This document shows positions 47,899 through 56,271 of a DNA stretch of 64,000 nucleotides, in pieces (position 1 is the stretch's first letter; each line of letters opens with the position of its first letter). This DNA comes from Parabacteroides chongii (GTDB lineage Bacteria > Bacteroidota > Bacteroidia > Bacteroidales > Tannerellaceae): the NCBI RefSeq assembly GCF_029581355.1, contig NZ_CP120849.1, positions 4,062,501-4,126,500 on the forward strand, given 5' to 3'. The notes beneath the pieces were generated by a model, which was given only the letters and a program-made list of their open reading frames with translations, was not told the DNA's origin and made no database searches. The position numbers and the translations under genes are program-made.

Positions 47899-47925
47899 TT
47901 TATTCTTGTTCTTTTATTTGGGATG

Positions 47926-47957
47926 CAAATGTGCTGAAAATAGTGTAAAGTTGCAAA
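47926..47957 (-). promoter_or_regulatory. cobI promoter
   Basis: On the minus strand TTTG (47954-47957), exactly 20 bp, then CACATTTG (47926-47933; one base off consensus). The leader is about 20 nt, too short for a riboswitch. The -33 element lies only 8 bp from the oppositely facing box TACTTTTG (47966-47973). Confidence 0.6.
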
Positions 47958-47965
47958 CTTCTTAT

Positions 47966-47973
47966 TACTTTTG
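47966..47973 (+). promoter_or_regulatory. -7 box ahead of the cobalamin riboswitch
   Basis: TACTTTTG, exact match. The predicted start near 47980 coincides with the 5' boundary expected for the riboswitch. Confidence 0.6.
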
Positions 47974-47977
47974 CGCT

Positions 47978-48156
47978 CGAAATCGGTTCTGTAAAACTCC
48001 TGTCCATGGAGACAGATTAAAAGGGAACCGGGTGTAAATCCCGGACAGTCCACGCTGCTGTGAAGCTTTATAAACATCCTGATAATACCTTTTGCCACTG
48101 GTCTTTGCGATCGGGAAGGCATTCGGGATGGAAGTAAGTCAGAAGACCTGCCATTT
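47978..48156 (+). ncRNA. Cobalamin riboswitch
   Basis: The conserved AdoCbl-riboswitch elements occur in order: AAAGGGAACCGGGTG near 48020-48034, AATCCCGGACAGTCCACGC around 48037-48055, GCTGTGAA at 48057-48064, GCCACTG at 48094-48100, and GAAGTAAGTCAGAAGACCTG at 48131-48150. It should bind a cobalamin and shut off the transporter operon that starts 63 bp later. The stretch 48157-48218 would carry the expression platform. Confidence 0.93.
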
Positions 48157-48218
48157 TTTTGCATAACGATTGTCCTCGTGGGTTTGGACGGTTTGTGTCG
48201 GATAAAAACAAATAGAAT

Positions 48219-49379
48219 ATGAATAAGTATTTAGTCGGTGGCTGCCTGTTAGCGTTAATGGCTACATCGTGCGCATCGAAAGGAAATCAGCAGGAGAAAG
48301 AGAATGCATCGTCGCAACAAACGATTACGACGGATAGGATGGTCCAGGTTAAACCTGAATATGCCGAAGGTTTTCAGTTGACCTATGCCGACGGTTATGT
48401 CCTGGTAGATATACATGACCCGCAGAATGAAGAAAGCACGCATTTCCTGTATGCATTGGTTCCCCGCGGGACGAAGCCGGAAGGTCTTCCTGCTGATTAT
48501 ACGGTGATCGAAACACCTGTGCGCAGTGCCATTTGTATGACCTCCCTGCAGCTCTCCAATTTCATTAAGTTGGGAGCGGAGGATAAGGTGGTCGGTATCA
48601 CGAGTACGCGCCATCTGTTTAATAAGACTATCAATGAACAGTTGAAGGAAGGAAAGACAGCGAAGATCGGGATCGAAGGTAATTTCGATAATGAGGTGAT
48701 TATGAGTATCAATCCCGACCTGATCCTGATCTCTCCCTTTAAACGTGGCGGATACGAGACGATGAAAGATGTCGGTATCCCTCTGATTCCTCATCTGGGA
48801 TATAAAGAAATGACACCGCTGGGACAGGCTGAATGGATTAAGTTTGTCGGTCTGTTACTTGGGATGGAGCAGGAAGCCAATGATAAATTCTCAGCTATAG
48901 AAAACCGCTACAACGAACTGAAAGAGCTGACTGCCGAAGGTAAAGTGCAGAGACGTCCTATCGTGTTCAGTGGCGAAATACATGGTGGTAACTGGTATGC
49001 GGTAGGAGGGAAGAGCTTCCTTGCACAGCTTTTCAAAGATGCCGGCGCTGATTACTTTTTGAAAGACGACGATCGCTCCGGCGGTGTGACACTCGACTTC
49101 GAGACGGTTTATAACCAGGCGGATGAAGCCGATTACTGGCGTATCGTAAACAGCTATCCGGGAACATATACTTATAAATCACTGAAAGATCAGGATCCCC
49201 GTTATGCAGACTTCCGTGCCTTCAAGGAAAAAGGAGTGATCTACTGTAATATGCGGGAGAAACCTTTTTACGAAAGTATGCCGACCGAGCCGGAAGTGCT
49301 GCTGGCCGACCTACTGCATATCTTTCATCCGAGCCTGTTACCCAACCATACTCCTGCCTATTATGATTTGCTTAAATAG
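48219..49379 (+). CDS. btuF: ABC transporter substrate-binding lipoprotein (BtuF/FecB type)
   Basis: A 386-residue lipoprotein with lipobox MATSC (acylated Cys near 19) and a class III periplasmic-binding-protein fold. VVGITSTRHLFN, NPDLILISPFKRGG and GIPLIPHLGYKEMTPLGQAEWIKF are the typical lobe segments. The riboswitch just upstream points to cobalamin or cobinamide as ligand. The iron-siderophore alternative is less likely in this context. The gene symbol is by role, not by close identity to E. coli BtuF. Confidence 0.85.
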   Translation: MNKYLVGGCLLALMATSCASKGNQQEKENASSQQTITTDRMVQVKPEYAEGFQLTYADGYVLVDIHDPQNEESTHFLYALVPRGTKPEGLPADYTVIETPVRSAICMTSLQLSNFIKLGAEDKVVGITSTRHLFNKTINEQLKEGKTAKIGIEGNFDNEVIMSINPDLILISPFKRGGYETMKDVGIPLIPHLGYKEMTPLGQAEWIKFVGLLLGMEQEANDKFSAIENRYNELKELTAEGKVQRRPIVFSGEIHGGNWYAVGGKSFLAQLFKDAGADYFLKDDDRSGGVTLDFETVYNQADEADYWRIVNSYPGTYTYKSLKDQDPRYADFRAFKEKGVIYCNMREKPFYESMPTEPEVLLADLLHIFHPSLLPNHTPAYYDLLK

Positions 49380-49389
49380 TTTTTTTGCG

Positions 49390-49520
49390 CAGACAGCCTG
49401 CGCCGACCGATGCATGCAGCATGAGCGCCCCGTCTCACACATCGTGAGCGCCTCGGCTCATGCAACCTGCGGGCCTCGGCTCATACAACATGAGCCGAAG
49501 CGCTCATGCGACGTGAGCAA
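49390..49520. repeat. Tandem GC-rich 23-bp palindromic units (array 3)
   Basis: Exact 23-bp steps at 49415, 49438, 49461, 49484 and 49507, with a decayed unit before 49415. The unit ends in GGCTCA or a variant, and each contains TGAGC...GCTCA-type dyads. Neighbouring units also pair, for example CGGCTCAT/ATGAGCCG across 49475-49495. The sequence is strikingly GC-rich against its surroundings and fills the 165-bp spacer between the binding-protein and permease genes of one operon. It could form a series of RNA hairpins that set relative expression. Confidence 0.8.
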
Positions 49521-49544
49521 AAGAACGATTAAAATAACAATAGA

Positions 49545-50582
49545 ATGAAATACTCAAACTCTCTTCTGATGTTTCTGATCTTTGTCTCCATCGTGGTTCT
49601 GCTGTTTCTGAACCTGGTGCTGGGATCGGTATCCATTCCCTTCCATTCGGTTTGGAATATCATCTGCGGCAATGGTGACGAACCGGTCACCTGGCAGAAT
49701 ATTATTTGGAAATCACGTTTCCCGCAGGCTTTGACGGCTTTGGTTGCCGGAGCCGGATTGGCAATCAGCGGGCTTCAGATGCAAACCGTATTCCGTAACC
49801 CTTTGGCGGGACCTTCTGTGTTGGGGATTAGCTCCGGTGCAAGTATGGGAGTCGCCTTCGTTGTCTTACTGAGCGGAAGCCTGGGTGGCGTGGCGTTGAG
49901 TAAGCTGGGCTTTATGGGGGAGATTGCCTTATCTATTGCGGCCATAGTCGGTTCCTTATCTGTCATGGCACTGATCGTTTATGTCTCGCAGAAGGTAAAA
50001 GGGAATGTGACGCTATTGATTATCGGAGTGATGATCGGCTATGTGGCAAATGCTGTGATAGGTGTGTTGAAATTCTTTAGTGTGGAAGAAGATATCCGTG
50101 CTTATGTAATCTGGGGGCTGGGAAGTTTCTCACGTGTCTCCGGTAATCAGATGATGCTTTTCGTGGCGATTATGGCTATCCTGATCCCCCTTTCGTTCCT
50201 ATTAATAAAGACATTAAACCTGATGCTTCTCGGCGACGGTTATGCCCGTAACCTGGGACTGAATATCAAACGGGCACGCCTACTCGTTATCACCTCTGCC
50301 GGTGTATTGACTGCTATCGTGACCGCTTACTGTGGTCCGATCGTCTTTCTGGGACTTGCTGTTCCTCACCTTTGCCGTGCCATTTTCCAGACATCCGATC
50401 ATCGCATATTGATGCCCGGTGTCTTATTTGTGGGGGCAGCCCTGGCATTGGCTTGTAACCTGATTGCACGTATGCCGGGATTCGAGGGAGCTTTGCCGGT
50501 CAACTCGGTAACCGCATTGGTCGGTGCTCCGGTCGTTGCTTCCGTATTATTCCGCAGACGTAAAAACGAACTGAACGAATGA
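49545..50582 (+). CDS. btuC: ABC transporter permease (BtuC/FecCD type)
   Basis: A 345-residue inner-membrane protein with about ten hydrophobic helices. FecCD-family segments are FPQALTALVAGAGLAISGLQMQ, RNPLAGPSVLGISSGA and the EAA-like loop RNLGLNIKRARLL. The ATPase gene begins 4 bp before its stop. It forms the channel for the corrinoid delivered by the lipoprotein encoded upstream. Confidence 0.9.
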   Translation: MKYSNSLLMFLIFVSIVVLLFLNLVLGSVSIPFHSVWNIICGNGDEPVTWQNIIWKSRFPQALTALVAGAGLAISGLQMQTVFRNPLAGPSVLGISSGASMGVAFVVLLSGSLGGVALSKLGFMGEIALSIAAIVGSLSVMALIVYVSQKVKGNVTLLIIGVMIGYVANAVIGVLKFFSVEEDIRAYVIWGLGSFSRVSGNQMMLFVAIMAILIPLSFLLIKTLNLMLLGDGYARNLGLNIKRARLLVITSAGVLTAIVTAYCGPIVFLGLAVPHLCRAIFQTSDHRILMPGVLFVGAALALACNLIARMPGFEGALPVNSVTALVGAPVVASVLFRRRKNELNE

Positions 50583-51583
50583 GTATGAAAGAGGCAACTA
50601 TTCAGATAAACGATCTCTCTATCGGCTATCATTCCAAGAATGATACAAAGCTGGTAGCTAGCCATATAACGACAACAATCTACAGTGGCGAATTAACCTG
50701 CCTATTGGGAGCCAATGGCGTCGGGAAGTCTACTTTATTACGTACCCTGTCCGCTTTCCAGCCTCGTATATCCGGCGAAATAGCACTACTGTCCCGCGAT
50801 ATACAGGACTATAGTGACAAGGAGCTTAGCACTATAGTGGGAGTGGTACTGACAGATAAGTGTGAGATCCGTAACATGACTGTCCGGGAACTGATCGGGA
50901 TGGGACGTAGTCCGTACACCGGCTTTTGGGGACGGTTAGGGAAAGAAGACAAGCAGATCGTAGAAGAATCTATCTCCCTGGTCCGTATCGAGAACCTTGC
51001 TTCGCGCATGGTGCACACCCTTTCTGATGGCGAGCGGCAGAAGGTTATGATCGCCAAAGCGCTGGCGCAGGAGACACCTGTCATCTTTCTCGATGAACCG
51101 ACGGCTTTTCTCGATTTCCCCAGCAAAGTCGAGATCATGCAATTGTTGCATAGTCTTACCCGTTCCACCAATAAAACGATTTTCCTTTCCACTCACGATC
51201 TCGAACTCGCCCTTCAGATAGCTGATAAGATCTGGCTGATGGATAGGGAGAAAGGGATCAGTACCGGTACGCCCGAAGACCTGGCATTGAGTGGTTCTCT
51301 GAGCGGTTTCTTTGCCCGTAAAGGGATTATCTTCGATATGGAAACCGGATTGTTCCGTATCGACAACCAATACGATAAGAAAATCCGTCTTGTCGGTGAC
51401 GGCCAGAAATATGCAATGGTGCGTAAGGCTCTTTTGCGAAACGGCATTTATGCCGGTTCTGAAATAGAATCGGAGAGCTGGATCGATGTCGGTGATGCCG
51501 CAACATCTGCCATCACCCTTTATTTTTCGAACGGGCAGCAGCGACAGGTTGCTTCCATCGAAGAATTATTGTTATCTCTGTAA
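50579..51583 (+). CDS. btuD: ABC transporter ATPase (BtuD/FecE type) with C-terminal extension
   Basis: A 334-residue ATP-binding subunit: Walker A GANGVGKST, signature LSDGERQKVMIAKAL, Walker B VIFLDEPTAFLDFPS, switch His in LSTHDLELAL. About 80 residues follow the usual domain end (from FRIDNQYDKKIRLVGDGQKY). They form a separate small alpha/beta domain of unknown role. It overlaps the permease gene by 4 bp and completes the operon. Confidence 0.9.
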   Translation: MSMKEATIQINDLSIGYHSKNDTKLVASHITTTIYSGELTCLLGANGVGKSTLLRTLSAFQPRISGEIALLSRDIQDYSDKELSTIVGVVLTDKCEIRNMTVRELIGMGRSPYTGFWGRLGKEDKQIVEESISLVRIENLASRMVHTLSDGERQKVMIAKALAQETPVIFLDEPTAFLDFPSKVEIMQLLHSLTRSTNKTIFLSTHDLELALQIADKIWLMDREKGISTGTPEDLALSGSLSGFFARKGIIFDMETGLFRIDNQYDKKIRLVGDGQKYAMVRKALLRNGIYAGSEIESESWIDVGDAATSAITLYFSNGQQRQVASIEELLLSL

Positions 51584-51664
51584 TCTGCATGCCATTGTGT
51601 ATCATTATGTAAATAGCTCAATTATTTCCAGAGATGAACGTTCGTTATTATCTCCGAATAACAA

Positions 51665-51697
51665 AACAAGCCCGGCCATTTTTCGGCTGAGCTTGTT
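51665..51697. terminator. Bidirectional terminator
   Basis: AACAAGCCCGGCC (51665-51677) pairs with GGCTGAGCTTGTT (51685-51697), two mismatches, between the convergent transporter operon and the Rpn-type gene. Confidence 0.7.
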
Positions 51698-51732
51698 TCG
51701 TTATATGATTATATTCTTCTTAATGCCAGCTT

Positions 51733-52641
51733 TTATAGCGCATTAACTGTCTTTTCATCCAATCCGGTGCACTCCATAATGGAAGCTAGGTCTATACCTT
51801 TCTTTTTCAAATTAGCAGCTACAAAAAGTAAGCTTTCCGCTTTGCCTTTTGCTTCACCTTCTGCTAGTCCTTCCGCTTTGCCTTCTGCTAGTCCTTCCGC
51901 TAGTCCTTCTGCTTTGCCTTCCGCTAATCCTTTTCGGATGGCGCTGTTGTAAATTGTTTTTTCTACGCTAATGCCATCCCAGAAATGTTCGTAGCCGGCC
52001 AACTGCTCTTCGGTAAAGGCAGATTCTTCCAGTTCGTTCAGTGCTTTGCTTATCTCCGGATTGGAAAGCAATTCTTCCGGAACCTTACGCGTATTCTCGT
52101 TGATCTCCGTCAGGTAACGAAGCCAGAGCACCTGCATTTTTTTCTCAGCATAATTATGCGGAGTGAATTTGGGAAGCTCTACAAAAATGAGCTGAAGTCC
52201 GTCGATCACCTTGTCGCTGTGCTCTACATGCACCAGTTCATAATGGTGATAATAGCCTTCCAGTTCCGGTTCAAAGATATCGTTCACCAGGTTAAGCGAA
52301 TAGATAGGTTGTAGCAGTTCATACGTTTCCCCTTTATCCAGCTGTCGGACATAAGCCTTGGAGGCATTGAATAATACACGTTGATAAAATTCAGGAGACC
52401 ATAACATCTGCATCTCGACCAAAAATTGACGGCCTTTCTTGTCCTTGCAGCGGACATCGACAATGCTGTATTTACGTAAAGGATTTTCCGGCACCATTTC
52501 GGAAGTTAAATACTCGATTTCGGTTATCTCTTCGCCGTTTTTCAAAGGCAACAATGCATTAAGCAGGCTCATTACCAGATCGGGATGCTCGCCGAATACC
52601 CGCTTGAATGTCAAATCAGCTTTTGGATTTAGATACTTCAT
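51733..52641 (-). CDS. Rpn/PD-(D/E)XK-type nuclease (transposase-like family)
   Basis: A 302-residue protein of the family annotated as recombination-promoting nuclease or putative transposase. The N-terminus DLTFKRVFG is typical. The nuclease core is visible as SIVDVRCKDKKGRQFLVEMQM, with Asp, Glu and Gln in the expected spacing. The C-terminus has eight GLAE/GKAE tetrapeptides (residues 238-269), then a helical tail ending LDEKTVNAL. No inverted repeats or target duplication were seen around it, so it does not look like an active mobile element. Confidence 0.85.
   Translation of the reverse strand: MKYLNPKADLTFKRVFGEHPDLVMSLLNALLPLKNGEEITEIEYLTSEMVPENPLRKYSIVDVRCKDKKGRQFLVEMQMLWSPEFYQRVLFNASKAYVRQLDKGETYELLQPIYSLNLVNDIFEPELEGYYHHYELVHVEHSDKVIDGLQLIFVELPKFTPHNYAEKKMQVLWLRYLTEINENTRKVPEELLSNPEISKALNELEESAFTEEQLAGYEHFWDGISVEKTIYNSAIRKGLAEGKAEGLAEGLAEGKAEGLAEGEAKGKAESLLFVAANLKKKGIDLASIMECTGLDEKTVNAL
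51835..51930. repeat. 12-bp coding repeat, eight copies
   Basis: The gene above repeats a 12-bp unit encoding GLAE, GKAE or a close variant eight times. On the plus strand it reads as alternations of GCTTTGCCTTCT and GCTAGTCCTTCC. The copy number is a multiple of codons, so slippage would lengthen or shorten a linker without a frameshift. Confidence 0.85.
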
Positions 52642-52668
52642 AGTTATAAAGTTTTATATATTCATTGG

Positions 52669-52699
52669 CAAATGTAGTGATTATTTTATGATAGACAAA
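52669..52699 (-). promoter_or_regulatory. Promoter of the Rpn-type gene
   Basis: On the minus strand TTTG (52696-52699), 19 bp, then TACATTTG (52669-52676). The leader is about 20 nt. Confidence 0.6.
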
Positions 52700-52773
52700 G
52701 GGTTATTATGTTAACAGGATAAACTTTTTTCATCTCGTTTGTTATATAGAGGTAATTCAAAATATTAAACGTC

Positions 52774-53451
52774 ATGAAAAAGTATTTCTTGTTTGCCTTT
52801 CTCGTCTCTGCATGGGTATTTACCTCCTGTGATAATGATGACGCTCCCGATATCGATGCGGATGTTCCCTTTTATCAGAATCTGGGTGTCGCTTACGATG
52901 TGACCAATAATACGACGCGTGTCGGAGCTAATTTCAATAAACTGGATAGTGCCGGCATCAATATCAGACTGAACGGTCCGGCTTCCATTACAATCAATGG
53001 TAAAACTCCGGACTTTGACAATGTAGGTACTTATTTTTATACTTATTCATTCCCAGGATTGGATGATATGACTTTTGTCTTTACGCGGGCAAAAGACAGT
53101 ATCTATACAAATGTCGCTTCCATAAACGATGTGAAGCCGATCGCTATCCCCGAGTCTTTTACTTCAGCTAAAATAACAGGTACGACTACGCTTACCTGGG
53201 AGGGAGATCCGGTAGGAAAGGATGAACTGGTCGAAGTGCGGGTCACTTACGCCGGAGGATCATATAACGTGTTTAACCGTACTGAAGGCAGCAAATCCAT
53301 CAACATCAATTTCGGTAATTCCTCTTTACCAGCTAAAGGTGCCCTGTCGCTCAGCCGTGCAAAAACTCATCCTTTGCAGGAGAGTAACGGAAATGCCGGG
53401 GGGCAGCTGAATGTTTCCTATATTCAAAGCAAGGAGATTACGCTGGAATAA
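52774..53451 (+). CDS. Lipoprotein of unknown function
   Basis: A 225-residue lipoprotein. The signal peptide ends VFTSC with the acylated Cys near 19, followed by an acidic stretch (DNDDAPDIDAD). The rest is predicted mostly beta (ITINGKTPDFDNVGTYFYTYSF). I do not recognise the family. It is a single gene with its own terminator. Confidence 0.7.
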   Translation: MKKYFLFAFLVSAWVFTSCDNDDAPDIDADVPFYQNLGVAYDVTNNTTRVGANFNKLDSAGINIRLNGPASITINGKTPDFDNVGTYFYTYSFPGLDDMTFVFTRAKDSIYTNVASINDVKPIAIPESFTSAKITGTTTLTWEGDPVGKDELVEVRVTYAGGSYNVFNRTEGSKSININFGNSSLPAKGALSLSRAKTHPLQESNGNAGGQLNVSYIQSKEITLE

Positions 53452-53455
53452 AAAT

Positions 53456-53491
53456 AATGAGGGCAAGACATCAATAGGTCTCGCCCTCATT
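53456..53491. terminator. Bidirectional terminator
   Basis: AATGAGGGC (53456-53464) and GCCCTCATT (53483-53491) are exact complements, with an inner AGAC/GTCT pair. It separates the lipoprotein gene from the end of the fimbrial operon. Confidence 0.8.
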
Positions 53492-53500
53492 TCTACAAGG

Positions 53501-53779
53501 TTACTTTTTGTTCAGACATTGTAATAAAAACTTTCCCGGTTTGAACTTGACGCTAACGCGTGAAGGGATCATGCAGGATTTGCCGGTTCGTGGATTGCGG
53601 CCCAATCGTTCTGTCTGTTGCCAGCAGGCAAAGGAGCCGAATCCCTGAAGTACGATATTATTCCCCTGACTCAGGTTGTCCCTGATTACCTCCTGCCACG
53701 TATTGATTATATGGAGGCTTTCGGTCTGTGTACAACCGAGCCGGGAGGATAACTCTTTAACCATATCTGCTTTATTCAT
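53501..53779 (-). CDS. HU family DNA-binding protein
   Basis: A 92-residue histone-like protein. N-terminal MNKADMVKELSSRLGCTQTES and the arm region QGFGSFACWQQTERLGRNPRTG are diagnostic. It bends DNA non-specifically. It starts 34 bp after the last fimbrial gene with no terminator between, so it appears to be the last gene of the phase-variable operon. HU-type proteins often assist site-specific recombination, so it could influence the switch at the head of the same operon (inference). Confidence 0.92.
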   Translation of the reverse strand: MNKADMVKELSSRLGCTQTESLHIINTWQEVIRDNLSQGNNIVLQGFGSFACWQQTERLGRNPRTGKSCMIPSRVSVKFKPGKFLLQCLNKK

Positions 53780-53813
53780 ATCAAATTTGTTTTTGTTAGT
53801 AATGACCGAACGG

Positions 53814-56099
53814 TTATTCCTGGATACAGCGCACCGAGAAGGCAGAGGTTGCCGAGTTTGAGTGCCAACCGAGGGGCTTGCTGTTATTATTGACGGTTAC
53901 GTAATTGACTTCTTGGCTGGTAGCTAAAGATTGCCAGTAATAGCCATAGGTTCCCTGCATATCGGATTGTCCGTTATAGCACTCGCGACAGCCCGCGGCA
54001 GGCAAGATAAGGTTCTTTCCGTTTTCTTTTCCAGGAATGATTATGCGATTATTTACATCATCCCAGGTCGCACCGGATGGATTTGAATCGGATGATACAC
54101 CTAAATCTTTCCATTCAGAATCAGTCGGAACACGCCAGCCTGCAGGACAAGGATCGTGAGCTCCCTTAACAGGATTGGCATTATCCTTTCCATTGTTGGC
54201 GTTCCAGAGTTGTAGGTACCAGGAATCTTCTACATATTTTCCTTGTTCTGGTGGATTTGGCTGACCGTCACCATTGATCTGCAACCAGTTGTTGTGTAGA
54301 GTACCGTCACCATTGATGAACTTTCCATTCCATTTACTCATATCAGCAAGATCTTCCCTTGTCGGGTGACCTAGATCTCCGAGATTGGCCTCTTCGGTAC
54401 AAATCGCTGCATTGTTTGTCGCATTCAGCCCTTGCGAACGTCCCCATTGGAATAGTTTACCTGCATCATCTGTGATGTCTGTATTTTCATCTCTGATCGC
54501 TTTATTCTTTATTGTAATTGCCCCTACATTAATGGGCGCCCAATACCTGTTCTCCTTCATTTTTACGGCTGCAAAGCGTACTGTTTGTCCGGCATTCGGA
54601 TCCAAATAAGTCACCATTGAAGCTCCTCGGTAGATTTCCAGTTTCATTTGTTCCTCTGCTGTATCTCCCCATTTGACAGTGATGTAGCCGATGTGGACTT
54701 CATGCGGTCTTTGATCCGTATCTATGCTGCTGTTTGCTGCGATGGTGATTGTTTTTGTATCATCGGTAGCAGTAGCCCTTGTGACAGGAGCGATCGTGAT
54801 CCAGTTGTTATTGCCGTCACCATAGGTCGGCTCGTATTCGGGAGTGGTTTCGATGGTGACCGGCTTGTTGTTGATATGGGAGACTGTCAGGGTGAATGTA
54901 CCGCCGTCCACATCTACACGTATTTTGTCGTCTCCGACTTCTGCTACATCGGCACTGTCTGCGGTGAATGTTATCGGTAATACCGGTGGTTCCGGCTTAA
55001 CGATGATACCACCGCTGCTTGTCCAGTCTTCGATTTCGAAGGCGGCTGCCATTGTGGTGCTGGTTACGTCGATGATGCGCAGTTTGTAGCGGTTGTTGCG
55101 TAGGATGGCGATGTCGGCCGTGGTGCCCGTAGCACCGTCCGTCTTTTGAAGGGGGACGGTATAGGTAGCCGGTTTGTCGCTGTTGGTTACCGGGTCGTGA
55201 TATGTCCCTTTGATAATCAGGCTGGTCTTGTCGGTGTCGAGCGTGGGATAGGTGTAGATGGCACTTTCTGTTACTCCTGTATTGGCATTCGCTAAGGCGG
55301 TGTAATCCACCTCTTTGTATTCCATCAGAAGGGGAGAGGTTCCCAGATCTGCTTCGACTATCGGTGTCAGTGTGCCGCTACTCCAAAGTGTACCCGTCTT
55401 GCGTCCCTGTTTGAGGGCGATAGACTGGATGGTCAGGTTGGAGGTGCGTGCGGTGTTGTCGATATCGAAACGGGCAACGACACGTTTCAGTTCGATCTTC
55501 ACGTTCGAGACGGTTCCCAACATTTTTGTTGCGCCGTTACCGGTCATTAATAATGACGGGTACAAAACCTTTTCTGCTGTAAGTGCCTTTGTGTACGATT
55601 GCAGGAAGGTTGCTTCGTCGGTGGCGGCATCAAAATTGTCGCTACTAGTGAATGGGGTAAGTGTCAGTGCGGTCGCTCCGTTTTCCTGATAGAGATCGTC
55701 TTCGCGGTTTGCCACGAGGAAGAGTTTCAGATAAGGGTAACCTGCTATTTCGGTCGGGAAGATGGAAGCGTTCCATTCGGAACCGGATGCTTGCAGGAGA
55801 AACTTATTCAGTACTTTGTCGTTTGCCGCAGCACTTTCCCATTTGTCGAGGTATCTGTATGTACCTGTCTGTGCGTCAGAGGCAAAGATATAGACGTCGA
55901 GGTTCTCTATCTTGTTTTCACTTTCTGAGGCGATGGCTTTTGTGTAGTCTACACCTTCGCCGTTGCCTGCGATAACCAACTGTATTTCGTTGGCTGCTCC
56001 TGTCAAGGATATTTCACCGTCGACGGGGTCGTTGTTGCATCCCGTACAGGCGATGGCGAGTGCCGGGAGCAGTAATATGTTCTTTAGTTTTATGTTCAT
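53814..56099 (-). CDS. Fimbrillin-like tip lipoprotein with C-terminal FISUMP-like domain
   Basis: A 761-residue lipoprotein (lipobox ACTGC near residue 21). The N-terminal 350 or so residues follow the Mfa/FimA fimbrillin pattern (NLDVYIFASDAQTGTYRYLD, KLFLVANREDDLYQ). A BACON-like stretch follows (about 380-460). The C-terminal part is FISUMP-like (YWAPINVG, FQWGRSQG, PCPAGWRVPTDSEWKDLG, FSVRCIQE). The modular build suggests an adhesive tip subunit exposed at the end of the fimbria. It is the sixth gene of the operon. Confidence 0.8.
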   Translation of the reverse strand: MNIKLKNILLLPALAIACTGCNNDPVDGEISLTGAANEIQLVIAGNGEGVDYTKAIASESENKIENLDVYIFASDAQTGTYRYLDKWESAAANDKVLNKFLLQASGSEWNASIFPTEIAGYPYLKLFLVANREDDLYQENGATALTLTPFTSSDNFDAATDEATFLQSYTKALTAEKVLYPSLLMTGNGATKMLGTVSNVKIELKRVVARFDIDNTARTSNLTIQSIALKQGRKTGTLWSSGTLTPIVEADLGTSPLLMEYKEVDYTALANANTGVTESAIYTYPTLDTDKTSLIIKGTYHDPVTNSDKPATYTVPLQKTDGATGTTADIAILRNNRYKLRIIDVTSTTMAAAFEIEDWTSSGGIIVKPEPPVLPITFTADSADVAEVGDDKIRVDVDGGTFTLTVSHINNKPVTIETTPEYEPTYGDGNNNWITIAPVTRATATDDTKTITIAANSSIDTDQRPHEVHIGYITVKWGDTAEEQMKLEIYRGASMVTYLDPNAGQTVRFAAVKMKENRYWAPINVGAITIKNKAIRDENTDITDDAGKLFQWGRSQGLNATNNAAICTEEANLGDLGHPTREDLADMSKWNGKFINGDGTLHNNWLQINGDGQPNPPEQGKYVEDSWYLQLWNANNGKDNANPVKGAHDPCPAGWRVPTDSEWKDLGVSSDSNPSGATWDDVNNRIIIPGKENGKNLILPAAGCRECYNGQSDMQGTYGYYWQSLATSQEVNYVTVNNNSKPLGWHSNSATSAFSVRCIQE

Positions 56100-56150
56100 T
56101 TTATTATGTGTTTATTCAGGTTCATTATACCTTTTATTACTTGTTAGACC

Positions 56151-56257
56151 AAAATCAACCCGCCTTACGACGGATATTAAGAAATAATCAACTCAATCAA
56201 ATGGAACAACCGATTTCATTGTTACTATAATTATCCTTACGGCGGTCTTTGGGTTTT
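56151..56257. other. Long imperfect hairpin in the spacer between two fimbrillin genes
   Basis: CCGCCTTACGACGGATA (56160-56176) faces TATCCTTACGGCGG (56232-56245), with an inner CAATCAAAT/ATTTCATTG stem (56195-56203, 56213-56221). It fills most of the 172-bp spacer. It may stabilise the upstream mRNA or attenuate read-through to the next gene. Confidence 0.45.
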
Positions 56258-56271
56258 AAATTGATAAATTG

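Noticed and set aside
47899..47960. Second cobalamin riboswitch for cobI
   Set aside because: The leader is only about 20 nt from the predicted start and shows none of the conserved elements on the minus strand.
51733..52641. Insertion sequence around the Rpn-type transposase-like gene
   Set aside because: No terminal inverted repeats or target-site duplication seen. The gene has its own promoter and a normal terminator, so it looks like a resident gene.
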